From Chloroflexota bacterium (lineage in GTDB: Bacteria > Chloroflexota > Limnocylindria > Limnocylindrales > CSP1-4): 20,607 nt of DNA. The stretch lies in the NCBI GenBank assembly GCA_021812735.1, contig JAKAMV010000069.1:1-20607 (forward strand), given 5' to 3'. A program made the position numbers and the translations under genes. This document shows positions 7,786 to 15,093 of the stretch, in pieces (the first letter of the stretch is position 1; every line of letters begins with the position of its first letter). The notes under the pieces were generated by a model. The model saw only the letters and a list, made by a program, of their open reading frames with translations. It searched no databases and had not been told where the DNA came from.

Positions 7786-7983
7786 CTAGCGGGCGCCCTT
7801 GGTCAGGGTGCGGCGGCAGCGGGTGCAGGCGAGCACCTTCTCGGGGCTCCCGTTCTTCGCGATCGCCGTGAGCTGGAGGTTCGGCTGGTAGCGGCGGTGG
7901 GCGCGAACGCGGTTCATCCCCGACGACTGGGGGTTGAAGCCGCCGATCGCCGCCTTGCCGCAGATGGCGCAGGCTCGGGCCAT
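7786..7983 (-). CDS. rpmB: 50S ribosomal protein L28 (bL28), zinc-binding form
   Basis: A 65-residue large-subunit protein. The start MARACAICGK, the segment GGFNPQSSGMNRVRAHRRYQ (N-terminal half) and the ending CTRCRRTLTKG are typical of bL28. Cysteines 5, 8, 53 and 56 form two CxxC pairs, so this is the zinc-containing (C+) form. ATG 7983 is the only start that fits the family length; longer upstream extensions would not. It is transcribed opposite to all genes around it, from an extended -10 at 8057-8065, and ends at a strong hairpin terminator. rpmB next to an Asp23 (yloU) gene and a yloV/fakA gene, divergently arranged, is a known Firmicutes and Chloroflexi layout. Confidence 0.96.
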   Translation of the reverse strand: MARACAICGKAAIGGFNPQSSGMNRVRAHRRYQPNLQLTAIAKNGSPEKVLACTRCRRTLTKGAR

Positions 7984-8052
7984 TGTCTGATCGATTCCTC
8001 GGAACGTGTCGGCAGGCCGACAGGCGGCCGGTGACTTCCGGCCCAAACGGGG

Positions 8053-8061
8053 TGGTATCGT
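8053..8061 (+). promoter_or_regulatory. Putative extended -10 for the Asp23-fakA-recG operon
   Basis: TGG followed by TATCGT resembles an extended -10 (TGn-TATAAT, 4 of 6 in the hexamer). It overlaps, on the opposite strand, the rpmB -10, so the two promoters would be face to face. A start near 8068 would give an 84-nt leader before GTG 8152. Inference from pattern only. Confidence 0.35.
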
Positions 8062-8065
8062 AGCA
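8057..8065 (-). promoter_or_regulatory. Extended -10 promoter element of rpmB
   Basis: On the - strand the bases read TGC-TACGAT, an extended -10 with 4 of 6 matches, including the conserved first TA and final T. It lies 73 nt upstream of the rpmB ATG. AT-rich hexamers are rare in this DNA, and this is the only one close to the gene. Confidence 0.5.
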
Positions 8066-8151
8066 CACGCCTTCGGGGGCGCCGCCCGTTGGCGTTGCCG
8101 ATCAGGCCGGTGAGCGCCGGCCCCGCGACTCGCGAGGAGGACGTCGCCCGC

Positions 8152-8574
8152 GTGACCGCCGAACCGATCCCCGGCCGATCGCTGGTGACCAAGCGCGCGA
8201 TCCGCGAGCTGGTCCGGACGGCCGTCCTGTCCGTCTACGGGGTCTCCGGTTTCGCGGGCGGCGGGTGGCTCGGCCGCCTGCTCGACCGGGCGGGCTTCGG
8301 CAACCCGGGCTGCCGCGTCTCGATCGACCCGGCGCTCGCCGTCGACCTCGACCTGCTCGTGGCCTACGGCCTGCCGGTGGCTGAGGTGGCCCGTCAAGTC
8401 GAATCGGCCGTCCGCTACACGCTCCACCACGCGCTTGGCGAGGAGCCGGAGCGGGTTGCGATCAAGATCGGCCGCCTGCGCCACGAGCACGGCATCGCGC
8501 CCCAGCGGGAATCGCCGGCCGCGACTGAGCCGAGCCCGGCGGACCTCGCCGCCAGCGGGACGGACGTGGCCTGA
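8152..8574 (+). CDS. Asp23/Gls24 family (DUF322) protein, YloU-like
   Basis: The product is about 140 residues with an Asp23/Gls24 alkaline-shock domain: VTKRAIRELVRTAVLSVYGV near the N-terminus, a V-S-I-D beta stretch, a VAEVARQVESAVRYTL helix and a V-A-I-K-I-G strand. The family is cytoplasmic or membrane-associated and of unclear biochemical role. In Firmicutes the yloU member precedes fakA and is implicated in fatty-acid homeostasis. The start is uncertain. GTG 8152 has GAGGAGG 11 nt upstream and begins just before the domain; TTG 8089 and GTG 8110 are in frame but have poor ribosome sites. The stop overlaps the fakA ATG (TGATG), so the two are coupled. A second paralogue lies at 17516-17824. 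Confidence 0.82.
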   Translation: MTAEPIPGRSLVTKRAIRELVRTAVLSVYGVSGFAGGGWLGRLLDRAGFGNPGCRVSIDPALAVDLDLLVAYGLPVAEVARQVESAVRYTLHHALGEEPERVAIKIGRLRHEHGIAPQRESPAATEPSPADLAASGTDVA

Positions 8575-10340
8575 TGCCCCACCGCACCTGCGACGGCGCC
8601 GCGCTGCTGGCCGCCTTCAGGAGCGCGGTGGCGAACCTCGCTGGGCACGTGGACGAGGTCAACGCGCTCAATGTGTTCCCGGTTCCGGACGGCGACACGG
8701 GCTCCAACATGCTGGCCACCGTGCGCGCCGCCCTTACGGCCGCCGACGACCTGGGGTCGGGGTCGGACGTCGAGGCGGGCCGGATTGCCCACGCGATCGC
8801 GCAGGGGGCGCTGATGGGGGCGCGGGGCAACTCGGGCGTCATCACCAGCCAGATCCTCGGCGGCATGGCGCACGCGCTCGACGGCAAGCGCCGGTTCAAC
8901 GGCCTCGACCTCGCGCACGCGCTCGACGCCGGCGCCAAGCGGGCCTACGCGGCCGTACAGCGCCCTGTCGAGGGCACGATCCTCACCGTCATTCGCGAGG
9001 CGTCTGCCGCCGCGATCGCCGCCGCCGAGCGCGACAACGACACCGAGGCCGTCCTGGCCGCCACGGTCGAGGCCGCCGAGCGGTCGGTCGCGAGGACCCC
9101 CGCGCTGCTCGAGATCCTGCGCGAGGCCAAGGTGGTGGACTCCGGCGGCCAGGGCCTGTTTCGGCTGCTGGAGGGCGCGCTGTCGGCAGCCAAGGGCGCC
9201 CCGGTCTCGGACGAGGATGCCGCGCCGGCGGCGATGCCCGACGAGCACCCGCGTCGGCCCTTGCTGCTCGGCGTGGAGGGGGCGACGTCCTACGGCTACG
9301 AGACCGTCTACCTTGTGCACGCCCGTCCGGGTGAGCGGCTCGACGTCGCGGCCATCGGGGCGCACCTCGAATCCATCGGCGACTCGGTGCTGGTGGCCGG
9401 CGACGCGCGGATGGCCAAGATCCACGTCCACAGCGAGCGGCCCGACGCGGTGATCGCCCACGGCCTGTCCCTGGGCACGCTCACCCGCATCACCATCGAG
9501 AACCTCGACGGCCAGGCCAGCTCGGTGCGCGAGGCCAGGGCCGCCGCGTTCATCGACGAGGGCCGCAGCGCCGCCGCCGCCCGCGCGGACTACGCCGATG
9601 CGACGGAGCACGTCATGACCGCGTCCGTCGCCACGGCGGCTGCGCCGCCCGAGCTCACCCGGATGCCACTGGGCGTGGTGGTGGTGGCCCCCTCGGACGG
9701 TCTGGCCCAGCGCCTGGAGATGACGGCCGAGGGCCTCCGGGAGTACGTCGCCTTCCGCGTGATCCACGGGGGCCAGTCGGCCAACCCGTCCACGGGCGAG
9801 CTGCTGGCGGCCGTCAACGACACCCCCGCCGACGAGCTGCTGATCCTGCCCAACAACCCGAACGTGACCCTGGCGGCGCGGCAGGTGGCATCGATGACGA
9901 GCCGGCCAGTCCACATCGTGCCCACCCGCAACTGCGCCGAGGGCGTCGCCGCCCTGCTGCGCATGGACCCCGCGCTGGGCGCCGAGGAGAACGCCGACGC
10001 GATGACTGCCGCCGCGCGCGCGATCCTTTCCATCCAGGTGACCGAGGCGGTGCGCGACGCCACGGTCTCCGGCAGGAAGGTCAAGAAGGGCCAGACGATG
10101 GTGCTCGATCCGGACGACGGGCTGCTGGCGCTCGACAACGACCCCCACCGGGCGGTGATCACCGCGTTCGGTCGCCTGCGGGGCGGGTTCGAGATCGTTG
10201 AGATCTACTACGGGGCCGAGGCGTCCCTCGAGGAGGCCGAGGAGCTGGCCTCCCGAATCCACGAGGTTGCGCCCGGCGCGGAGGTCGAGGTGCTCCGCGG
10301 CGGCCAGCCCCACTACCGGTACCTGATCTCCGCGGAGTGA
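8574..10340 (+). CDS. fakA: DAK2-domain fatty acid kinase A-like protein (YloV/FakA)
   Basis: The 588-residue product has an N-terminal DAK2 (DhaL-type) kinase domain with NVFPVPDGDTGSNM at residues 33-46, where Asp39 and Asp41 match the magnesium/ATP ligands, and GARGNSGVI at 82-90. A middle domain with KIHVHSERP follows, whose His pair matches the middle domain of FakA. The C-terminal part is DegV/EDD-like (LLILPNNPN and TRNCAEGVAALL). In S. aureus, FakA phosphorylates fatty acids presented by a FakB/DegV carrier, and acyl-phosphate then enters the PlsX/PlsY route. The presence of plsX and acpP in the same window supports that role. No fakB is seen here, so it must be elsewhere. ATG 8574 overlaps the upstream Asp23 stop and the 3' end overlaps recG (GTGA). 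Dihydroxyacetone kinase is a less likely alternative. Confidence 0.88.
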   Translation: MPHRTCDGAALLAAFRSAVANLAGHVDEVNALNVFPVPDGDTGSNMLATVRAALTAADDLGSGSDVEAGRIAHAIAQGALMGARGNSGVITSQILGGMAHALDGKRRFNGLDLAHALDAGAKRAYAAVQRPVEGTILTVIREASAAAIAAAERDNDTEAVLAATVEAAERSVARTPALLEILREAKVVDSGGQGLFRLLEGALSAAKGAPVSDEDAAPAAMPDEHPRRPLLLGVEGATSYGYETVYLVHARPGERLDVAAIGAHLESIGDSVLVAGDARMAKIHVHSERPDAVIAHGLSLGTLTRITIENLDGQASSVREARAAAFIDEGRSAAAARADYADATEHVMTASVATAAAPPELTRMPLGVVVVAPSDGLAQRLEMTAEGLREYVAFRVIHGGQSANPSTGELLAAVNDTPADELLILPNNPNVTLAARQVASMTSRPVHIVPTRNCAEGVAALLRMDPALGAEENADAMTAAARAILSIQVTEAVRDATVSGRKVKKGQTMVLDPDDGLLALDNDPHRAVITAFGRLRGGFEIVEIYYGAEASLEEAEELASRIHEVAPGAEVEVLRGGQPHYRYLISAE

Positions 10341-12634
10341 GCGAGCGACGCCGGTCGGGCCCCGCTCGCGGCAGCCGATCGCTCCGCCCCGCGGCCGCCC
10401 GGGCGGCCGCACGCCTGCCGGACGACCCGCACGAGCGGCTCGCGCTGCCCCTGTCCCTGTCCGGGTTCTCGGCGGTCGGACCGCTCAGGCGCGCCGGCAG
10501 GCGGCTGGGGATCGAGACCGTCCGCGACCTGCTCTTCCACCTGCCGCGCCGCTACGACGACCTGCGCGAGCTGCTGCAGCTTGGCAACCTCCACTACGTC
10601 CCAGACGGCACGATGGTCTCGGCCCGCGTCCGGGTGACGTCGGTCAGGGTCCAGCAGACGTGGCGGCGCAAGGTGCAGGTGACGACGGCCCATCTCGAGG
10701 ATGACACCGGCGCCGCCGAGGCGACCTGGTTCGGGCGGCGGTTCGTGGAGCGCCGGCTCCACGAGGGCGACGAGATCGTGGTGTCCGGCAAGCTCAGGCG
10801 GCGCGGCTTCACGCTCGTGCTCGAGGGGCCGGACTTCCAGCCGGCGGCTGCGGCGTCACTGCTCCACGCGGGGCGGATCGTGCCCGTGTACCGCCTGACG
10901 ACCGGGGTGACGGCCGCGAGGCTGCGCGCCGCGATGCGCGAGGCGCTCGACCGCGACGGCCGCGCCTACCCCGAGTACCTCCCGGGCGAGCTGCGCCGCG
11001 AGGTGTCCGCGCCCACGATCGCCGACGCGCTCGAGGCCGTGCACTACCCGCCCGACTTCGACGCCCGCGACGCGGCGCTCCGCCGCCTGGCCTACGACGA
11101 GCTGCTCGCCCTCCAGCTGGGCATGGTCGAGCGGCGGCGCGCGCGCCGACGGGACCTCGCCGCGCCGATCGAGGTGGGGGAGGGCCGCGACGCCGCGATC
11201 CGCGCCGCGCTCGAGGCGTCGCTCGCCCGCAAGCTGGACCGGGACGTCGCGCTCACGGCGGACCAGGCGACGGCCATCGGCGAGATCCGCGCTGACCTCG
11301 GCCGGCCCACCCCGATGCTCCGCCTGGTGCAGGGCGACGTGGGCTCGGGCAAGACGGCCGTGGCCGCGTGGGCGCTCGCCGCGGCGGCGCTCGCCGGCCG
11401 GCAGGCCGCACTGCTCGCGCCGACCGACCTGCTCGCCCGGCAGCACCTCGCCACGCTCGCCTCGCTGCTCGACGACGTGGGCGTCCCGGTCACCCTCCTG
11501 ACCGGCTCGCTCGACGCGAAGGGGCGCCGCGGCGCGCTCGAGGCGATCCGAAGCGGCCAGGCACCGGTGGTGGTGGGCACGCACGCCCTGCTCCAGGAGG
11601 GGGTCGTGTTCGCGGACCTCGCGCTCGCCGTGGTGGATGAGCAGCACCGGTTCGGCGTGGAGCAGCGGGGCGCCCTCGAGGCGAAGGCGGGCACCGGCCG
11701 CCAGCCCCACGTCCTGCTGATGACGGCCACGCCCATCCCGCGAACCCTCGGCCAGGTGCTGTATGCGGACCTCGACGTGTCCACGCTGCGCGCGGCGCCC
11801 GCCGGTCGCGTCGCGGTGCGCACCGGCATCCGCCGCCCGGCCGAGCTGGACGGCACGTGGAGCAGGGTCCGCGACGAGGCGGCGGCCGGCCACCGGACGT
11901 TCGTCGTCGTGCCCCGCATCGGGCCGACAGTGGCCGGGGGTGCGGGTGGCTCGGGCGAGGACGAGGGCTGGCAGGGCGACGACGAGCTGCCCGACGAGGA
12001 CCTTGAGACGGCCTGGGCGGCCGCGGCCGAGGCCGAGTTCGAGCGGCTTACGGCGGCGCTGGCGCCGCTGCGCGTGGGCCTGGTTCACGGCCGCCTCAAG
12101 CCCGCCGACCGGGACCGCGAGATGGCCCGCTTCCGTGACGGCGAGCTGGACGTGCTGGTGGGGACGACGGTGGTCGAGGTGGGCGTGGACGTCCCCGCAG
12201 CCACGATGATGGTGGTCGAGGGCGCCGAGCGCTTCGGGCTCGCGCAGCTCCACCAGCTCCGAGGGCGAGTGGGCCGGGGCAGCGCCGAGTCGTTCTGCGT
12301 GCTCGTCAGCGACGCCGCCGAGGGGACCACCGAGCATGAGCGGCTCAAGGCGGTGGCCTCGACCTCGGACGGGTTCGCGCTCGCCGAGCGGGACTTCGAG
12401 CTGCGGCGCGAGGGCAACGTGCTGGGGCTTGCCCAGAGTGGCCTGCCGCGACTGCGCGTGGCCACCCTGGCCGACCCTGCCCATCGCGAGCTGGCGGCGC
12501 TCGCGCGCGTCCACGCCGAGGCGCTCCTCGACGCGGACGGGCGCCTCTCGGCCGGCCACGCGGAGCTTGCCGCTGAGCTCGAGCGCGGCTGGCTGGCCCG
12601 CGTCTTCGCCGGCGACCCGGCGAGCGCCGCGTAG
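10337..12634 (+). CDS. recG: ATP-dependent DNA helicase RecG
   Basis: Branch-migration helicase that regresses stalled forks and processes Holliday junctions and R-loops. The 765-residue product has the N-terminal wedge/OB region (VRDLLFHLPRRYDDLRE near residue 57). Walker A GDVGSGKT follows at about residues 333-340, Walker B DEQHRFG near 434, motif III TATPIPRT, motif V GTTVVEVGVDVP and motif VI QLRGRVGRG. It is longer than E. coli RecG (693), with an Arg-rich N-terminal extension and an acidic Gly/Glu/Asp-rich insert around nt 11935-12010 between helicase domains. GTG 10337 overlaps the fakA stop. recG after yloV is the same order as in Bacillus. Together with priA at the left edge, the window holds both classical fork-rescue helicases. 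Confidence 0.97.
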   Translation: MSERRRSGPARGSRSLRPAAARAAARLPDDPHERLALPLSLSGFSAVGPLRRAGRRLGIETVRDLLFHLPRRYDDLRELLQLGNLHYVPDGTMVSARVRVTSVRVQQTWRRKVQVTTAHLEDDTGAAEATWFGRRFVERRLHEGDEIVVSGKLRRRGFTLVLEGPDFQPAAAASLLHAGRIVPVYRLTTGVTAARLRAAMREALDRDGRAYPEYLPGELRREVSAPTIADALEAVHYPPDFDARDAALRRLAYDELLALQLGMVERRRARRRDLAAPIEVGEGRDAAIRAALEASLARKLDRDVALTADQATAIGEIRADLGRPTPMLRLVQGDVGSGKTAVAAWALAAAALAGRQAALLAPTDLLARQHLATLASLLDDVGVPVTLLTGSLDAKGRRGALEAIRSGQAPVVVGTHALLQEGVVFADLALAVVDEQHRFGVEQRGALEAKAGTGRQPHVLLMTATPIPRTLGQVLYADLDVSTLRAAPAGRVAVRTGIRRPAELDGTWSRVRDEAAAGHRTFVVVPRIGPTVAGGAGGSGEDEGWQGDDELPDEDLETAWAAAAEAEFERLTAALAPLRVGLVHGRLKPADRDREMARFRDGELDVLVGTTVVEVGVDVPAATMMVVEGAERFGLAQLHQLRGRVGRGSAESFCVLVSDAAEGTTEHERLKAVASTSDGFALAERDFELRREGNVLGLAQSGLPRLRVATLADPAHRELAALARVHAEALLDADGRLSAGHAELAAELERGWLARVFAGDPASAA

Positions 12635-12651
12635 GCCCGGGGCCGAGCGGC

Positions 12652-13251
12652 ATGGCAGACGCGGGCCGCGTCATCGCCGGGTCGGCGAAGGGCGTGCGGC
12701 TGGCGGCGCCGGGCCCGGGAACGCGGCCGCTGGCCGATCGCGTGAAGCAGACGCTGTTCGCTGTCCTGGAGCCCGAGATCGAGGGCGCGGTGGTGCTGGA
12801 CCTGTTCGCCGGCAGCGGGGCGGGCGGCATCGAGGCGCTGTCGCGAGGCGCCAGCAGGGCGGTCTTCGTGGAGAGGGACGGCGGCGCCGCGCGAGTCATC
12901 GCCGAGAACCTCCGCCGTGCGGGCCTCGCGCAGCGGGGCGAGGTGGTGCGCCGCGATGCCGTGGCCTGGCTGGCGGACCCGTCGGGCGCGGCCACGGCCG
13001 GCCCATTCGACATCGTGCTGGTCGACCCGCCCTACGCCGACACCGACGCGCTGGCCCACGCCCTGGGGCTGGTCGGCCCGCACCTCGCGCCGCGCGGGGT
13101 CGTGGTGGCGAAGCACTTCTGGCGCGACGCCCCGCCGGGGGGAACGGGGCTGCTAGCATCGGTGCGGGAGCGCCGGTTCGGCGAGACGGCGCTGACCTTC
13201 TACCGGCGCTGGGACGCGCCGCCGGAGCGCGAGGAGGCGGGCGAGGAGTGA
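12652..13251 (+). CDS. rsmD: 16S rRNA (guanine(966)-N2)-methyltransferase RsmD
   Basis: Methylates G966 of 16S rRNA during small-subunit assembly. The 199-residue Rossmann methyltransferase opens with GRVIAGSAKGVRL and the TRPLADRVKQTLF segment typical of RsmD. It then has SAM-binding DLFAGSGAGGIEALSRGA and the catalytic VDPPY (DPPY of the N6/N2 amino-methyltransferase type). It starts at ATG 12652, 17 nt after recG, and its GTGA stop overlaps coaD. The rsmD-coaD pair is conserved across many bacteria. Confidence 0.95.
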   Translation: MADAGRVIAGSAKGVRLAAPGPGTRPLADRVKQTLFAVLEPEIEGAVVLDLFAGSGAGGIEALSRGASRAVFVERDGGAARVIAENLRRAGLAQRGEVVRRDAVAWLADPSGAATAGPFDIVLVDPPYADTDALAHALGLVGPHLAPRGVVVAKHFWRDAPPGGTGLLASVRERRFGETALTFYRRWDAPPEREEAGEE

Positions 13252-13760
13252 GCATCGCGGTCTACCCCGGCTCGTTCGACCCCATCACGAACGGCCACCT
13301 CGATGTGATGCGGCGGGCGGCCCGCGTGTTCGACCACGTGGTCGTGGCCGTCCTGGCGAACCCCCGCAAGCAGCCGCTGCTCGACGCCGACCGCCGCGTC
13401 GCGGTCATCGAGCAGGCGGTCGCCGACGACGCCGAGCTCGCCGAGCGCGTCTCGGTGCAGACGTTCGACGGCCTGACCGTCGACTTCTGTCGCAGCGTGG
13501 GCGCGTCGTCGCTCGTCCGCGGCCTGCGCGCCATCGCCGACTTCGAGACCGAGCTGCAGCTCGCCCACAACAACCACGAGCTGGCCCCGGAGATCGACAC
13601 CGTGTTCTTCATGACCTCGCTCGAGCACAGCTACGTCAGCTCGAGCCTGGTGAAGGAGATCGCCATGTTCGGCGGCGACGTGTCGCGGATGGTGCCGCCT
13701 CCGGCAGCGGCCGCGCTCGCGGCGGTGCTCGGCGCGGCTCGTCAGGTGCGCGAGGGGTAG
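13248..13760 (+). CDS. coaD: Phosphopantetheine adenylyltransferase
   Basis: Converts 4'-phosphopantetheine and ATP to dephospho-CoA, the penultimate step of CoA synthesis. The 170-residue product begins IAVYPGSFDPITNGHLD with the nucleotidyltransferase TxGH motif (Thr14-His17). It continues with VRGLRAIADFETELQLAHNN (substrate contacts) and the C-terminal YVSSSLVKEI motif (the ISSxxxK/R equivalent). GTG 13248 overlaps the rsmD stop and has GAGGAGG about 10 nt upstream. CoA supply ties in with the acyl carrier protein (the prosthetic group comes from CoA) and plsX further down. Confidence 0.97.
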   Translation: MSIAVYPGSFDPITNGHLDVMRRAARVFDHVVVAVLANPRKQPLLDADRRVAVIEQAVADDAELAERVSVQTFDGLTVDFCRSVGASSLVRGLRAIADFETELQLAHNNHELAPEIDTVFFMTSLEHSYVSSSLVKEIAMFGGDVSRMVPPPAAAALAAVLGAARQVREG

Positions 13761-13777
13761 GAGCGGTGCCCGGGGCG

Positions 13778-13786
13778 TGCCATAAT
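13778..13786 (+). promoter_or_regulatory. Putative extended -10 (TGC-CATAAT)
   Basis: TGC followed by CATAAT (5 of 6 match to TATAAT) lies in the 37-nt gap after coaD, with the hexamer ending 11 nt before ATG 13798. A transcript would start near 13793, giving a very short leader. It marks a likely internal promoter for the following two genes. No clear -35 is visible. Confidence 0.5.
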
Positions 13787-13797
13787 CACGTCCTGAG

Positions 13798-14406
13798 ATG
13801 CCCCATCGAGGGGCAGCCAGCCTGGGGAGCCGACCGCTGGACATCATCTTCCTGGTCGAGCGCCTGGAGTCCCTGATCGCGAACGGGAAGCCCCTCCCGC
13901 TGACGAAGAACGCGATCATCGATCGCGAACAGGCGCTCAACCTGATCGACGAACTGCGCGCGGCCGTGCCTGAGGAGGTCCGTGCCGCGAAGCGGATCAA
14001 CTCTGAGGGGGAGCGCATCATCGACAAGGCCCAGGAGGAGGCCGAGCGCATCGTCGCGCGCGCGCAGGAGCAGGCCGCGTTCCTGATCGGGGAGCGGGGC
14101 CTGACCGAGGCCGCAGAGGCCGAGAGCCGGCGGATCGTCGCCGATGCCGAGGACGAGGGCGAAGACGTGCGCCGCGGCGCCGACGAGTACGCCGCCGGCG
14201 TTCTGGCAACCCTCGAGGCGGAGGTGAGCCGCACCCTCCAGAGCATCGAGCGGGGCATCGCGCTCCTGGAGCAGCGGCGTGCGGCCTACACACGAGCGAC
14301 GGAGCCGGAACCCGAGCCCGAGTACGCGCCTGAGCCCGGCTTCGGTGCGCCTGCCGAGGACGACATGCTGGACGACGAGGGGCTCGGCAACCTGGCCCGC
14401 CGATGA
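13798..14406 (+). CDS. DivIVA-like coiled-coil protein of unknown function
   Basis: The product is about 202 residues. It carries the pattern DIIFLVERLESLIANGKPLPLT, then EQALNLIDELRAAVPEEVRAAKRI. A long charged coiled coil follows (about residues 65-165, rich in Glu, Ala, Arg and Gln, with repeated AEAE and VARAQEQ segments) and an acidic Pro/Glu tail. Similar proteins in Chloroflexi and Actinobacteria are annotated as hypothetical or DivIVA-like; the head-plus-coil form recalls DivIVA/GpsB scaffolds, but this is structural analogy. The start is debatable: ATG 13798 fits the -10 at 13781, whereas the conserved N-terminus would begin at the CTG at 13837, which has GGGGAG 7 nt upstream. It overlaps the next gene as ATGA. 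Confidence 0.8.
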   Translation: MPHRGAASLGSRPLDIIFLVERLESLIANGKPLPLTKNAIIDREQALNLIDELRAAVPEEVRAAKRINSEGERIIDKAQEEAERIVARAQEQAAFLIGERGLTEAAEAESRRIVADAEDEGEDVRRGADEYAAGVLATLEAEVSRTLQSIERGIALLEQRRAAYTRATEPEPEPEYAPEPGFGAPAEDDMLDDEGLGNLARR

Positions 14407-15011
14407 GCGCGGGCGATCCGCACCCGTCGCACCCGGTCGACATCCACGGCGACCCGCTGACCTTTAACGTGGCGGGCCTCCTCGCGGAGTCTGCCGGGTC
14501 TGTCCGGGAGTACCGCGTCGGGGACGTGACCGTGGACCCCGGGGCCGGGCTGGTGCTGACCCGGCCGGTCTCGGGTGGCGTTCGGCTCCTCCGGACCAAC
14601 CGGGGGCTGGTGGTGGCGACCGACCTGCGCACGGCGCTCGCGGGCGAGTGCGCGCGCTGCCTGCGTCCGGCCGTGACGGAAGTGCGGATCCAACTCGAGG
14701 AGGAGGTCCTGCCGTCCATCGACCTTGCCACGGGCGCGCCCATCCCCCTGGCCGAGGACGAGGACCCCGAGGCGCCACGGCTCACGGATCATCACGAGCT
14801 GGAGCTCCGGCCGCTGGTGGCGGAGGCGATCAGCCTGCAGGAGCCCATCGCGCCGCTGTGCGAGCCGGGCTGCCCGGGCCTGTGCGAGGAGTGCGGCGAG
14901 CGCCTCTCGCCCGGGCACGGCCACGGCGAGGGGCCGGTCGATCCACGGCTGGAGGCGCTGCGCGCCTTCCGACCGGCGGAGGAAGCGGGCGAGGGCGAGT
15001 CGGCCGACTGA
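14403..15011 (+). CDS. yceD: DUF177 / YceD family protein (large-subunit assembly-linked)
   Basis: The 202-residue product has the DUF177 hallmark ECARCLRP (about residues 81-88). A later cysteine cluster, PLCEPGCPGLCEECGERL, has five cysteines and suggests zinc binding, and near the end comes DPRLEALRAF, the usual terminal motif. In E. coli and plants DUF177 proteins are tied to 23S rRNA maturation or accumulation, and the gene is nearly always followed by rpmF. Here a - strand gene intervenes. ATG 14403 overlaps the preceding stop. The first 20 residues (His/Pro/Asp-rich) precede the domain. Confidence 0.88.
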   Translation: MSAGDPHPSHPVDIHGDPLTFNVAGLLAESAGSVREYRVGDVTVDPGAGLVLTRPVSGGVRLLRTNRGLVVATDLRTALAGECARCLRPAVTEVRIQLEEEVLPSIDLATGAPIPLAEDEDPEAPRLTDHHELELRPLVAEAISLQEPIAPLCEPGCPGLCEECGERLSPGHGHGEGPVDPRLEALRAFRPAEEAGEGESAD

Positions 15012-15037
15012 GCGTCCGCGGCCCCGCCCGCCGAGCT

Positions 15038-15051
15038 GCGACCCGGGTCGC
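15038..15051. repeat. Perfect 14-bp palindrome between convergent genes
   Basis: GCGACCCGGGTCGC is a perfect palindrome in the 82-nt gap where yceD and the - strand HTH gene converge. It could form a short hairpin on either transcript, but no U-run follows on either side, so a bidirectional terminator role is only possible. Confidence 0.35.
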
Positions 15052-15093
15052 CCGCGGCGCTGACAGGCCTGGCATGCGGGGGCTCGCGGCGGG

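Noticed and set aside
8415..10412. Long - strand open frame opposite fakA
   Set aside because: Lies entirely across a well-supported FakA gene; composition is typical of an antisense frame.
10856..12559. Long - strand open frame opposite recG
   Set aside because: Antisense to all RecG helicase motifs; no recognisable protein features.
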